Assembly: GCA_029937205.1 (NCBI GenBank)
Contig: JAPYQV010000102.1
Span: 1-8,251, forward strand
Length of the DNA: 8,251 bases
DNA from: Alphaproteobacteria bacterium
Lineage (GTDB): Bacteria; Pseudomonadota; Alphaproteobacteria; UBA828
Direction of reading: 5' to 3'
This document shows, piece after piece, positions 1-6,568 of this stretch; the first letter of the stretch is position 1, and the number at the start of each line of letters is the position of its first letter. Position numbers and translations under genes: made by a program. The notes under the pieces are model-generated. The model saw only the letters and a list, made by a program, of their open reading frames with translations. It was not told where the DNA came from and did not search any database.

Positions 1-186
1 GGCAAACTCCTCCAGACGCCCGACACAGAGCCATTCCTTCATGAAGATGGTGTCGACTTCGTGCTCAAAGAGCTCCGGCGAGGTATAGAACCAGCCCGGC
101 AAATGCTTGGAGTCGAGCAAGCCGGCGCGGGTCTGCGCCACCTCCTTCAGAATATTCTCGTCAATGCGAAAACCGTTCCCTGACAT
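1..186 (-). CDS. Rieske-type ring-hydroxylating oxygenase alpha subunit, N-terminal part (cut by window edge)
   Basis: Only the first 62 codons are present; the gene runs off the left edge. The start is an ATG at 186, with a purine-rich AAGGGGGCGG ribosome binding site just upstream. The visible protein has the stretch that precedes the Rieske domain in aromatic-ring-hydroxylating oxygenases and relatives such as choline/carnitine-type monooxygenases: 'LPGWFYTSPELFEHEV' (about residues 31-46), then 'IFMKEWLCVGR' (48-58). The family uses a Rieske [2Fe-2S] cluster and a mononuclear iron to hydroxylate or demethylate small organic substrates, with electrons from a separate reductase. The CxH...CxxH cluster ligands lie beyond the window, so the catalytic centre and substrate cannot be judged. 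The gene follows the EamA exporter on the same strand after an 83-bp gap, so co-transcription is possible but unproven. Confidence 0.8.
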   Translation of the reverse strand, partial: MSGNGFRIDENILKEVAQTRAGLLDSKHLPGWFYTSPELFEHEVDTIFMKEWLCVGRLEEFA

Positions 187-269
187 ATCCGCCCCCTTGC
201 TAAGGTATTCTTTACTGCACACCTATTCGGGCCGGGGCACAAGGAAAAACATTGCGCGAAATTTCGTTG

Positions 270-1160
270 CTACTCGACCGTGGCCAACAGGGCGATGCCG
301 CCGACGACCAGCGTCACACCTCCCCATTGCAGCAGATTCACCGGCTCTTTCAGAAATATTCGCGCCAGTAAAACGGTAACCACCGCGTAGGCCGAACTGG
401 CGACAATGGCGAACTCGCCGTTGATATAACCAAGGCCGAGGTAAACGCCGAGATAGCCCATGGTGTCGAGCAGACTGAGAGCGATCAACATCGGCCACAG
501 GCGTGGATGGAAGCGTGGCACCTCGCGGCGCATCAGAAACCACAAAGTAAAGAGGATGCCACCGATAATTCGCACGCCGATCATGGCCTGCCACGGGCCA
601 TAGATTTTGATCGCCTCGCCGGCGCTGACCAGGGCGAGCGCAAAACACAGGGCGCCGGCCAACGAAAGTAAGATCGACCGTCGGATCACCGCACGGTCGT
701 ACTGTCCGCGCCACCCATCACTCGAAGAAACGGCATAGGCGACCAGCCAAATCCCGGCCATGGTAGCCAGCATGGCGAGCCAGTGCATGCCTTGGGGGCG
801 CGCGCCGAGCGCGATCGAAATCGGCAGGGCGAAGGCCGGATAGCTCGACACCACCGGCGAAGCAAGCGAGACCGGCCCCTTGGCCAAGGCTTCATAAAGG
901 AGAATCGTCGCCGATGCCGTGGCGACCCCGGAAGCCGCCAGCAGCCCAAGACCCGAGAGGCCAAAGGCGTCGGGATTGTGCCACAGCATGACGTCGCCGC
1001 GTAGCCACATAAAAAGCAGAAGAGCGCCCAAACCCACCACCGAGACGGCGAGAAAGCTTGCGGCCACGCCGACCGAACGCCCGGTAAAACGCGCAATATA
1101 GTCTGCGAAACCCCACGAAATAGCAGCGCTCGCACCCCACAGAACGGATCCGCCGCTCAC
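270..1160 (-). CDS. EamA/DMT-family membrane transporter
   Basis: An integral inner-membrane protein of about 296 residues, the usual size for drug/metabolite-transporter proteins with two EamA repeats of five helices. Hydrophobic segments run throughout, with the first-helix pattern 'LWGASAAISWGFADYIARF' near the N-terminus and the second-repeat signature 'ASSAYAVVTVLLARIFLKEP' near the C-terminus. EamA proteins typically export or exchange amino acids, nucleosides or other metabolites; the substrate is not readable here. The start is uncertain. The open frame extends upstream to a TTG at 1343, but that extra stretch is Arg-rich and does not look like the family. I chose the GTG at 1160 because it gives the family length and places helix one at the N-terminus. 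It lacks a clear Shine-Dalgarno but overlaps the stop of a short upstream ORF (GTGA), so coupling is possible. The gene diverges from the PAS-like gene. Confidence 0.82.
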   Translation of the reverse strand: MSGGSVLWGASAAISWGFADYIARFTGRSVGVAASFLAVSVVGLGALLLFMWLRGDVMLWHNPDAFGLSGLGLLAASGVATASATILLYEALAKGPVSLASPVVSSYPAFALPISIALGARPQGMHWLAMLATMAGIWLVAYAVSSSDGWRGQYDRAVIRRSILLSLAGALCFALALVSAGEAIKIYGPWQAMIGVRIIGGILFTLWFLMRREVPRFHPRLWPMLIALSLLDTMGYLGVYLGLGYINGEFAIVASSAYAVVTVLLARIFLKEPVNLLQWGGVTLVVGGIALLATVE

Positions 1161-1234
1161 GAGCGCCGATCCATGCAGAAGTAGCGCGAGCAAAACAGCT
1201 GGCGGAGCTCGGGATAAACGGAGAAAACAAACAT
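1157..1234 (-). other. Possible 25-residue leader ORF overlapping the exporter start
   Basis: An ATG at 1234 opens a 25-codon frame that ends in a TGA at 1159-1157, overlapping the GTG start of the exporter as GTGA. The peptide is rich in aromatic residues and cysteine (four Phe, two Tyr, two Cys) and basic at its end. No good ribosome binding site precedes the ATG. The overlap is typical of translationally coupled gene pairs, but an ORF this short can easily arise by chance. Confidence 0.2.
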
Positions 1235-1353
1235 AAGGCGGGCGGATTATGTCCGTCCGGCGTAGGCGGCGCCAGCGCAATTTCCCAGCACCGCAAATAC
1301 AGTTATTTGCCGGCCTCAGAGCCTCACATGCCTGATTCTCCAATTCGCATGTT

Positions 1354-1381
1354 ATTATTGTTTACATAAGTTTATTTTCAG
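1354..1381 (-). promoter_or_regulatory. Candidate sigma70 promoter for the EamA exporter
   Basis: Read on the minus strand, CTGAAA (1381-1376) and AATAAT (1359-1354) are separated by 16 bases. They match the -35 and -10 consensus at four and five of six positions. Transcription would start near 1347, leaving a leader of about 190 nt before the exporter GTG. It overlaps the opposed plus-strand promoter. Support is sequence pattern only. Confidence 0.35.
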
Positions 1382-1388
1382 GCATAAT
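1361..1388 (+). promoter_or_regulatory. Candidate sigma70 promoter for the PAS-like gene
   Basis: TTTACA (1361-1366) and CATAAT (1383-1388), spaced by 16 bases, each match five of six consensus positions. It is the best promoter-like pattern I saw in the window. Transcription would start near 1395, about 60 nt before the ATG at 1457. It lies in an AT-rich stretch and interleaves with the candidate promoter for the divergent exporter. Confidence 0.45.
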
Positions 1389-1456
1389 GTGAGTGCTGTT
1401 AACTTAAGAAATTGGCGATTTCTGCGACCCTCCGCCCAGAGAAAGCGTTAAGCTTT

Positions 1457-1906
1457 ATGGTGAAAGCAATAATGGGCAAAAACTTACGTAAGACCGAAAA
1501 TCTGACGAATCTGTGGCATCGCCTGGGCGGGCCCGACAACGGCGTGAGCGTAGAAGGATTGCTTCGTGGTTTGAACAGCGAACGGGATTTTTGTGTTCAT
1601 AGCAATTTGGACCCCAAGCGACGTCAAGTGCAAGTTGCAGAAGTGGGCGCAAATCTTGTTAACCGCCTCGGAGAATGTTATCGGGTACCCGCTGATGAGC
1701 CGGGGATTGCCGCCGCTGTAATGCTCAAGCTTTCTTCTCTTGGTGAAAAGTTATTGGCCGAACAAAGCCCGCAAATTCGCGATGGCGAAATTGCCCGGGC
1801 CGGCCATCGCATCCATTACCGCCTTGCAGCCGTGCCGGCGCTTGACGCAGATGGTGGCGGCCTAGCCTGGCTGGGAATAGTTGATTGGTCGCGCCGCCCG
1901 GTTTGA
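1457..1906 (+). CDS. Small PAS-like protein, function unknown
   Basis: A soluble protein of about 149 residues with no signal peptide or membrane segment. Its layout resembles the stand-alone PAS_5-type proteins common in Alphaproteobacteria. An N-terminal helix ('NLTNLWHRLGG') is followed by a predicted beta/alpha core ('VAEVGANLVNRLGE') and a C-terminal strand pair ('HYRLAAVPALDADG', then 'LAWLGIVDW'). The match is by fold pattern, not a diagnostic motif, so the assignment is tentative. Such proteins usually sense a ligand or mediate signalling, but their partners are mostly unknown, and no kinase or cyclase is fused or adjacent. The start is ambiguous: ATG 1457 has AGAGAAAG 11 bases upstream, ATG 1472 has GGTGAAAG five bases upstream, and an in-frame TTG at 1412 is also possible. 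It is transcribed away from the exporter, apparently alone. Confidence 0.6.
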   Translation: MVKAIMGKNLRKTENLTNLWHRLGGPDNGVSVEGLLRGLNSERDFCVHSNLDPKRRQVQVAEVGANLVNRLGECYRVPADEPGIAAAVMLKLSSLGEKLLAEQSPQIRDGEIARAGHRIHYRLAAVPALDADGGGLAWLGIVDWSRRPV

Positions 1907-2017
1907 TTTCACTTCAAATACCGCCGAATTTTTAGGCCGGCTTCACACATGTGAGGTTGGAAACGCGGAGCCCTATGGATTGCCCGCGCCATGGCTACCC
2001 TGTGATCAAGAATTCAC

Positions 2018-2023
2018 AGGGAG
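2018..2023 (+). promoter_or_regulatory. Ribosome binding site of the small broken ORF
   Basis: AGGGAG lies seven bases before the ATG at 2031. It is one of the clearest Shine-Dalgarno sequences in the window, and it is the main reason to take the following small ORF seriously as a translated or once-translated gene. Confidence 0.5.
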
Positions 2024-2030
2024 AACCGCC

Positions 2031-2296
2031 ATGACTGTTACCCTCACAATTGCCGCTGAGAAGGCAGACAACATCGTTTTTGCGGTTGAAGCTGGAATGG
2101 AACGGCTGCGCAAAATATTTTCGCCTGAACGGCCGCCGGAAGCATGCTGCCATGCCTGTGGGGGCTGCTTTACCGTGACTATGTTCGCTTACGCCAAATT
2201 GACGCTGAAGGCCAGCCAATCTGGCTACATATCGGCTCTTGCCTTACTCAATTTGCGTCGTCGCGCCGCCGCGCCGCCGAAGCACGCATTGGCTAG
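2031..2296 (+). pseudogene. Small Cys-containing hypothetical gene with apparent frameshift
   Basis: From ATG 2031 the frame reads a plausible soluble protein ('KADNIVFAVEAGMERLRKIF', residues 11-30, then a CCHAC cluster at 39-43). After the G5 run at 2160-2164 that frame turns into unlikely sequence and continues antisense into the cytochrome gene. The -1 frame instead gives well-behaved protein ('LLYRDYVRLRQIDAEG', 'IWLHIGSCLTQFASSRRR') ending at TAG 2294-2296. Adding one G to the run would join the halves into an 88-residue protein that stops 17 bp before the convergent cytochrome stop. I do not recognise the family. The lesion may be a real mutation, a sequencing or assembly error in a homopolymer, or programmed slippage. 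It is also possible that the two halves are unrelated. The 1907-2030 stretch before it holds no other feature I can support. Confidence 0.42.
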
Positions 2297-2313
2297 ATTA
2301 ACGCTAGAGTTAG

Positions 2314-2652
2314 TTAACGCGGAGTATCTTCGGACAGATAGGTCGAGAGATAATCCAAAATTTCCGCGCGCTCGTCATGATCCAGTTCGTCCATACCCTG
2401 CTCTTCCACCATCCAATCCAGGGTCTCTTCCCAGATATCGCGCGCCAGGCGCTGCTGCGCCACGAGCATGGTGGAATGGCATGCGTTGCACGCGTCATAC
2501 GTGGTCTGGCGCCCCTTACCCGGAGGAAGCCCACCATAATCTTCTCCGGCAAGTGCCGTCGAAAGCGGCAGAAAGTGCACGACCGCCAAGGCTAAAACCA
2601 AAAACTTGAGAGAAGAAAGCACCGAAGAATAAGTGATCACCCGGTGTGCCAC
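2314..2652 (-). CDS. sorU: Monohaem cytochrome c, sulfite dehydrogenase partner (SorU/SorB-like)
   Basis: A small exported c-type cytochrome of 112 residues. A hydrophobic signal segment covers about residues 12-36, with likely cleavage near 'STALA-GED'. One haem-attachment motif CNACH lies at 55-59; the sixth ligand would be a downstream Met, with M81 or M87 as candidates. The gene starts 8 bp after the stop of the molybdenum sulfite dehydrogenase gene on the same strand, which is the standard arrangement for SorA-SorB or SorT-SorU pairs, where the cytochrome accepts electrons from the enzyme in the periplasm. The start is a GTG at 2652 with a weak GAAG site; internal GTG codons at residues 5 and 11 would also keep the signal peptide. 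The symbol is given by analogy and by operon context, because small monohaem cytochromes are hard to name by sequence alone. Confidence 0.8.
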   Translation of the reverse strand: MAHRVITYSSVLSSLKFLVLALAVVHFLPLSTALAGEDYGGLPPGKGRQTTYDACNACHSTMLVAQQRLARDIWEETLDWMVEEQGMDELDHDERAEILDYLSTYLSEDTPR

Positions 2653-2660
2653 GCACTTCG

Positions 2661-3992
2661 CTACGATGGCACACGCACCGCCACCCGGTGCATGGAATTG
2701 TTGAGATATCCCTTGGCGTTCCAGTCGATGGCAAACGGCTGCATCCGTCCTTGATCATCCGTCGCGCGCGCCCATACTTCATAGTAGCCCTTGGTCGGAA
2801 AGCGAATACGCGCACGCCAATTCTGCCAAGCATAGCGATTAACCGGCGCATCGAGTTCCGCCAATTGCCACGTCGCACCGAAATCGTAGGTGACCTCCAC
2901 CCGGCTCACAAGATCATCACCGGCCCAGGCATGTCCGCGCACTTCCAACAATCGGTTGTCGGCACCAAGCGAGGTGCCGGACTTTGGATATGTTATGAGC
3001 GATTTGACCGGCATGGACTGAATGATACGCCAATCTTCATCGGGAATTTTTTCACCGGGCGCGACCGGATAGTCCGGTGTGCGATAAGCCTTGCCGGTCA
3101 TCTTCTTTCCGTCGTGCACCTGATCGCGCAACCAAATACGGCGCACCCACTTGCCTGAGACGGAACCAGGCCAACCGGGCGCGACGATCCGCACCGGAAA
3201 GCCGTGCCACTGGGGCAACGCCGCGCCGTTCATATCCCAGGCCAACAGCGTATGCGGCTCCATCATCTTCCAAATTGGTGCACCGCGTGAAATGACATCT
3301 TTCGCGGCATCGCCGGAGAGGTGAACGTCATTGCCGTAATAGCCTGTGTAGATGGCGCTCTCGCGGATGCCAGCGGCGCGCAGCACATCGGCCATACGCA
3401 CACCGGTCCAGCGCGAACATCCGACAGCACCGGTGGACCACTGGTTTCCTTTGGCCGGCGGCTCGAATGAAGCGCGGCCGTTGCCGCCGCACTCGATCTG
3501 AAGCGCCAAAGTGTGATGGCTAAAATTGTTCTTGAGGTCTGCCAAGGAAAGCGTCAGCGGATTATCCACCTCCCCGTCAATTTCGAGACTCCAGCCCGAC
3601 GCGTCTCCCGCAGCCGCCGCATCCGGTACCAATCCATTGTTGCGCACAAAATGGCGCGAGTTGGGTGTGATAGCATCGTCCAGCAAGTAAGCCGGCGTTT
3701 CGGCATTGACGGGACGGTCATTTAACAGACGGAGGCCGTCCTTGCCTTCGATAATAAATTCATCGTGATCCGATGCGAATGCGGCAGGGACCAGTCCGCC
3801 GGGCATTTGATGCGCGAAAGGTATCGTCGCGCCCAGGGCAGCGCCCATGGCGGCCAGACCTGCCCCTTTGAGAAATCCACGCCGGCTGGCTTCAGGCCCG
3901 GGTTTGTCGGCCCGACGGCCAAATACCAGAGCGTCTGCGCGTTCCGGGTCATTCTGATATATTTCAAAAAGGCCGCGCTCAGATTTTTTCAT
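2661..3992 (-). CDS. sorT: Periplasmic molybdopterin sulfite dehydrogenase (SorT/SorA family)
   Basis: The enzyme oxidises sulfite to sulfate and passes electrons to a c-type cytochrome. The protein has 443 residues from ATG 3992 (GTGAGG upstream). It carries a twin-arginine export signal (SRRGFLK, 36-42, with a hydrophobic stretch to about 70), consistent with export of a folded, cofactor-loaded enzyme. The sulfite-oxidase Moco domain follows (about 90-310); Cys168 in 'IECGGNGR' is the expected molybdenum ligand, and 'GYYGNDVHLSGD' and 'WHGFPVRIVAPGWPG' are typical of the fold. A Mo-co dimerisation domain (about 325-440) ends with 'GYYEVWARATDDQGRMQPF'. The opening 'LLNDRPVNAETPAYLLDD' recalls the rhizobial SorT type. 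SoxC is a close relative, but the partner here is a small monohaem cytochrome rather than diheme SoxD, and no sox genes are visible. The cytochrome gene follows directly, forming an operon. Confidence 0.9.
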   Translation of the reverse strand: MKKSERGLFEIYQNDPERADALVFGRRADKPGPEASRRGFLKGAGLAAMGAALGATIPFAHQMPGGLVPAAFASDHDEFIIEGKDGLRLLNDRPVNAETPAYLLDDAITPNSRHFVRNNGLVPDAAAAGDASGWSLEIDGEVDNPLTLSLADLKNNFSHHTLALQIECGGNGRASFEPPAKGNQWSTGAVGCSRWTGVRMADVLRAAGIRESAIYTGYYGNDVHLSGDAAKDVISRGAPIWKMMEPHTLLAWDMNGAALPQWHGFPVRIVAPGWPGSVSGKWVRRIWLRDQVHDGKKMTGKAYRTPDYPVAPGEKIPDEDWRIIQSMPVKSLITYPKSGTSLGADNRLLEVRGHAWAGDDLVSRVEVTYDFGATWQLAELDAPVNRYAWQNWRARIRFPTKGYYEVWARATDDQGRMQPFAIDWNAKGYLNNSMHRVAVRVPS

Positions 3993-4023
3993 TGCAAAAC
4001 GCCTCACGCCTTAACTGCTGCAT

Positions 4024-4051
4024 ATATTAATTTAACAATCACCCGGTTCAA
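4024..4051 (-). promoter_or_regulatory. Candidate promoter of the sulfite dehydrogenase operon
   Basis: On the minus strand TTGAAC (4051-4046) and TAATAT (4029-4024) are spaced by 16 bases in an AT-rich patch, each matching four of six consensus positions. Transcription would begin near 4017, giving a leader of about 25 nt before ATG 3992. I saw no obvious operator or sigma54 element in the 133-bp divergent gap shared with the glycosyltransferase. Confidence 0.33.
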
Positions 4052-4125
4052 TCACAATCTGGAGAAGGACTCCTGGCTATTGTTGATTCCTCCCAAGTCC
4101 CGGCCTTAGACTCTGTCATCAGCAT

Positions 4126-5283
4126 ATGAAAAAACGCATCCTTTTGTTTAGTGACAGCCATAGCCAGTGTGGCGTGGGCATCAACATGGCAGCTCTGCTC
4201 GAAGAACTGGTTGAACGTTGCCATGAGACATTCTGTGCACAGCGCCACGAGGACACTGAGCTGCAACGCCGGCTAACAACGCTCGGCGCAGAATATTTCT
4301 GGTTTCCACGCGCGCCGGATGAGGACATCGCCGCCTTCATCAATGACCAAGTCACGCCTTTCAATATTTTTCGTAAAGCGAAACCGGACTTGATATTTTT
4401 TGCCAATGGCACACCAGCCGGAAGCCATGGCGGTATTCTGGCCGCGACCAAATTGGGCATTCCATACATGATCAGCGAAGGGTTAATTGCCGAACAATTT
4501 CTCGGCGGCAACGACGGGGAACGTGCGGCGCTCAAGAGCCATTATCTCGATGCACGTGCGGTCATCACCAAGAGCCATGGAAACCTTGAATTTCTGCGCG
4601 CGCGCCTCGAACTACCGGCCGACGTCGGAATGAGTATCCCGAACAGCGCCTCAGACCCCTTCTTTGCCCCGGTGGACGAACGGATACGCGCCACGCGGCG
4701 CCAGCAGCTCGGCGTCTCGGAGACCGACGTCCTGTGCTTTACGGCGGCAGGGTTAAGACCTGTAAAGGGCTATGCGTATCAGCTTCAGGCACTGCGCTAC
4801 CTCGAAGGGCAGGCGATTTTTCCACGCTTCAAATTCGCATGGGCGGGTGACGGGCCGCTGCGCGGATTTTTGAATAATCGGATCGCAGAAATTGCCTTCA
4901 CGGAAAAGATCCATCTGCTTGGTCACGTTTCGAACGTTGTCGAATGGCTTGATGCCGCCGATATTTTTATTCTCCCCTCTCTCGGCGAAGGCATGCCCGG
5001 TAGTGTGCTGGAGGCGATGGCCAAGGGTGTGCCAGTGATCGCGACAAGAGCCGGTGGCACACCGGGGGCGCTCGGTGATTGCGGCCAGTTGCTTCCCGAT
5101 ACGGCTGACGACAATGCCCGTGCCCATGATCTGGCGGAAGCTATTAGGTACTGGGCAGAAGATAAAAAGGCTCGGCGCAGTGCCGGCGCGAGAGGCCGCG
5201 ACCGCGTCGCAGCACACTTTACCCGAAGGCGTATGCTCGATGCCTATATGGAGGCTATCGAGAAAGTGTTGGTGAATAACTGA
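4126..5283 (+). CDS. Glycosyltransferase family 4 (group 1) protein
   Basis: A retaining GT-B fold glycosyltransferase of 385 residues, full length for GT4. The N-terminal acceptor domain starts with 'KKRILLFSDSHSQCGVGINM', including the small-residue loop near 16-20. The C-terminal nucleotide-sugar domain contains 'GLRPVKGY' (209-216, with the donor-phosphate-binding Arg/Lys), 'AGDGPL' (240-245), 'LGHVSNVVEWLDAADIFILPS', and the EX7E pair at E288 and E296 within 'GEGMPGSVLEAMAKG'. Proteins of this type transfer sugars to polysaccharide, lipopolysaccharide or lipid acceptors at the cytoplasmic face of the inner membrane. No other envelope-sugar gene is nearby, so donor and acceptor are unknown. 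No Shine-Dalgarno precedes the ATG, so translation may start weakly or without a leader. It diverges from the sulfite operon, and its TGA directly abuts the stop of the convergent LysE-type gene. Confidence 0.9.
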   Translation: MKKRILLFSDSHSQCGVGINMAALLEELVERCHETFCAQRHEDTELQRRLTTLGAEYFWFPRAPDEDIAAFINDQVTPFNIFRKAKPDLIFFANGTPAGSHGGILAATKLGIPYMISEGLIAEQFLGGNDGERAALKSHYLDARAVITKSHGNLEFLRARLELPADVGMSIPNSASDPFFAPVDERIRATRRQQLGVSETDVLCFTAAGLRPVKGYAYQLQALRYLEGQAIFPRFKFAWAGDGPLRGFLNNRIAEIAFTEKIHLLGHVSNVVEWLDAADIFILPSLGEGMPGSVLEAMAKGVPVIATRAGGTPGALGDCGQLLPDTADDNARAHDLAEAIRYWAEDKKARRSAGARGRDRVAAHFTRRRMLDAYMEAIEKVLVNN

Positions 5284-5904
5284 CTACGCGCGCCGCAGCG
5301 TCACGCTGAGAATACCGGCAGCAATGAGAAAACCGCCGCCAATACGATTGGCGTAACGCAATGTGGCCGGCCATCGCGCACGAATCTCGCCCGCCAGTAG
5401 CGCCCAGAGAATGATGTTAAGCGTTGCCAGGGAGAGGAACGTTGCTTCCAAGATGACGAATTGCATCAGGGCGGGACGCTCCGGATCAACGAATTGCGGC
5501 AAAAAAGTAACGAAAAACAGAATGCTCTTGGGGTTGAGCGCCGTCACCACATAGACGTTGCGAAACATGCGGCCGCGACCAACGCCAGTGTCATATTTAT
5601 TATTGAGTCCCTCCAGCAAAGGTTTGGCGCGCCATGATTGAATGCCGAGCCAGATCAGATAAGCCGCACCGGCCAGCTTGAGAATTGTGAAAAGGGTCGC
5701 TGATGTCTGTAACAGCGCGCCGGCACCGAGCAGAGAAGCTGTTATGGCGGTAAAATCGCCGAGCGTCACAGCCGGTACTGTCGCCCAGGCACTAGAACGC
5801 CCGCGCGATAAGGCGTAGCTCACAACGATCAGAACTGTTGGTCCGGGAATGGCCAATAACACCAAACTGGCGAACGTAAACGCGAGCCATATTTCCAGTG
5901 CCAT
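5284..5904 (-). CDS. LysE/RhtB-family amino-acid or metabolite exporter
   Basis: An inner-membrane protein of 206 residues, the standard LysE/RhtB length, with about six hydrophobic segments. Family hallmarks are 'AIPGPTVLIVVSYALSRG' near residues 18-35, 'KLAGAAYLIWLGIQSW' (76-91), and 'LNPKSILFFVTFLPQFVDP' (123-141). The family exports amino acids or related metabolites, driven by the proton gradient; the substrate cannot be told from sequence. The start is ATG 5904, with a weak purine-rich stretch upstream. The gene lies 66 bp downstream of the PPOX-like gene on the same strand and may be transcribed with it. Its stop codon is immediately adjacent to that of the convergent glycosyltransferase, leaving no room for a conventional terminator between them. 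Confidence 0.9.
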   Translation of the reverse strand: MALEIWLAFTFASLVLLAIPGPTVLIVVSYALSRGRSSAWATVPAVTLGDFTAITASLLGAGALLQTSATLFTILKLAGAAYLIWLGIQSWRAKPLLEGLNNKYDTGVGRGRMFRNVYVVTALNPKSILFFVTFLPQFVDPERPALMQFVILEATFLSLATLNIILWALLAGEIRARWPATLRYANRIGGGFLIAAGILSVTLRRA

Positions 5905-5970
5905 GGCTTAGCTTCGTCTCAAATTGCTCAATGGCTTTTTCAATTGGGGACGATTGCGCCAACGTCAATC

Positions 5971-6447
5971 TTAGTCTTCACCTTTATTGTAATCCCAAGT
6001 GAGCCAATCCTGCGGCGTGATGGTTACGATGGTGCGGCCTTCTGCCATGACGGGTTCGGTATAGGCGTCAGCGTCATCTTTGCCGAGAGCCATGCCAAGC
6101 ACCGCGTGAGTCGCCTCGCGAATCACACTCTCGTCCTGGGAAAGCTCGGCGTTGCCACGGCACATGATCGCCCAGGCGCCGGCGGCAATGCCTTTTTCCA
6201 GGCGCGGATCTTCGTCGATGAGGATTGAAACGCGCTTGTCAGCGGTCAAATTCTTCAGATGAATACGGCCCGCACCTAATGTGAGGCGAAACACTTCGCC
6301 GTTCCAATGGTACCAAATCGGCGTCAGGTGAATCATCCCATCGGGACGATACGTCGCCAGGCGTGCAAGTGCCGTCGCACCCAGCCGCTCGTCGATCTCC
6401 TGTTTGCTGAGCGCATTTTCTTTTGTCGCTGTGGTTTTAGAACTCAT
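5971..6447 (-). CDS. Pyridoxamine 5'-phosphate oxidase-like flavin-binding protein
   Basis: A soluble protein of 158 residues with the FMN-binding split-barrel pattern of the PNPOx-like superfamily: 'LARLATYRPDGMIHLTPIWYHWNGEVFRL' spans about 28-55, followed by 'KNLTADKRVSILIDED' (65-80) and a C-terminal 'ITPQDWLTWDY' (143-153). Members bind FMN, F420 or haem and carry out varied reductions. Few are true pyridoxamine phosphate oxidases, and this short single-domain form is more like the F420/FMN-dependent general class, so no reaction is assigned. The frame is open up to 6579, but ATG 6447 is preferred because AAGGAG stands six bases before it and the domain begins soon after. It lies upstream of the LysE-type exporter on the same strand and diverges from the deacetylase remnant. 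Confidence 0.85.
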   Translation of the reverse strand: MSSKTTATKENALSKQEIDERLGATALARLATYRPDGMIHLTPIWYHWNGEVFRLTLGAGRIHLKNLTADKRVSILIDEDPRLEKGIAAGAWAIMCRGNAELSQDESVIREATHAVLGMALGKDDADAYTEPVMAEGRTIVTITPQDWLTWDYNKGED

Positions 6448-6452
6448 AATTT

Positions 6453-6458
6453 CTCCTT
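6453..6458 (-). promoter_or_regulatory. Strong ribosome binding site fixing the PPOX-like start
   Basis: On the minus strand AAGGAG lies six bases before ATG 6447. It supports this start over the longer open frame beginning at 6579, whose extra 44 residues show no family character. Confidence 0.7.
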
Positions 6459-6568
6459 GCCATACAGCATCGTCTAAGTCGCCTTTTGAAGAATGCCGAC
6501 GTCCGTTGTTGCGGCGATGATAACTACCTGCCTGAGCAACTGAAAGCAACGGAGCCGCCACACCGGCG

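Noticed and set aside
223..1296. Several Arg-rich open frames on the minus strand overlapping the EamA exporter.
   Set aside because: They are shadow frames of a GC-rich membrane-protein gene, with no family pattern and no ribosome binding sites; the exporter frame explains the region.
1161..1343. N-terminal extension of the exporter to the TTG at 1343.
   Set aside because: The extra 61 residues are Arg-rich and unlike the family's N-terminus, and the extension would make the protein unusually long. The stretch is treated as leader.
1942..1955. TCACA-CA-TGTGA inverted repeat, considered as a regulator site or a terminator.
   Set aside because: The arms are only five bases, the half-sites are in the wrong order for a CRP-type site, no T-run follows, and no promoter is placed next to it.
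2297..2313. TTAACGC direct repeats between the convergent small ORF and the cytochrome gene, considered as a terminator or attachment site.
   Set aside because: There is no stem-loop with a T-run, and the 7-bp repeats are too short to call an attachment site.
1881..2609. A long plus-strand open frame continuing past 2300 across the cytochrome gene.
   Set aside because: After about 2165 its product is low-complexity and Pro/Arg-rich, and it runs antisense to the well-supported cytochrome. Only the part from 2031 to the G5 run looks coding.
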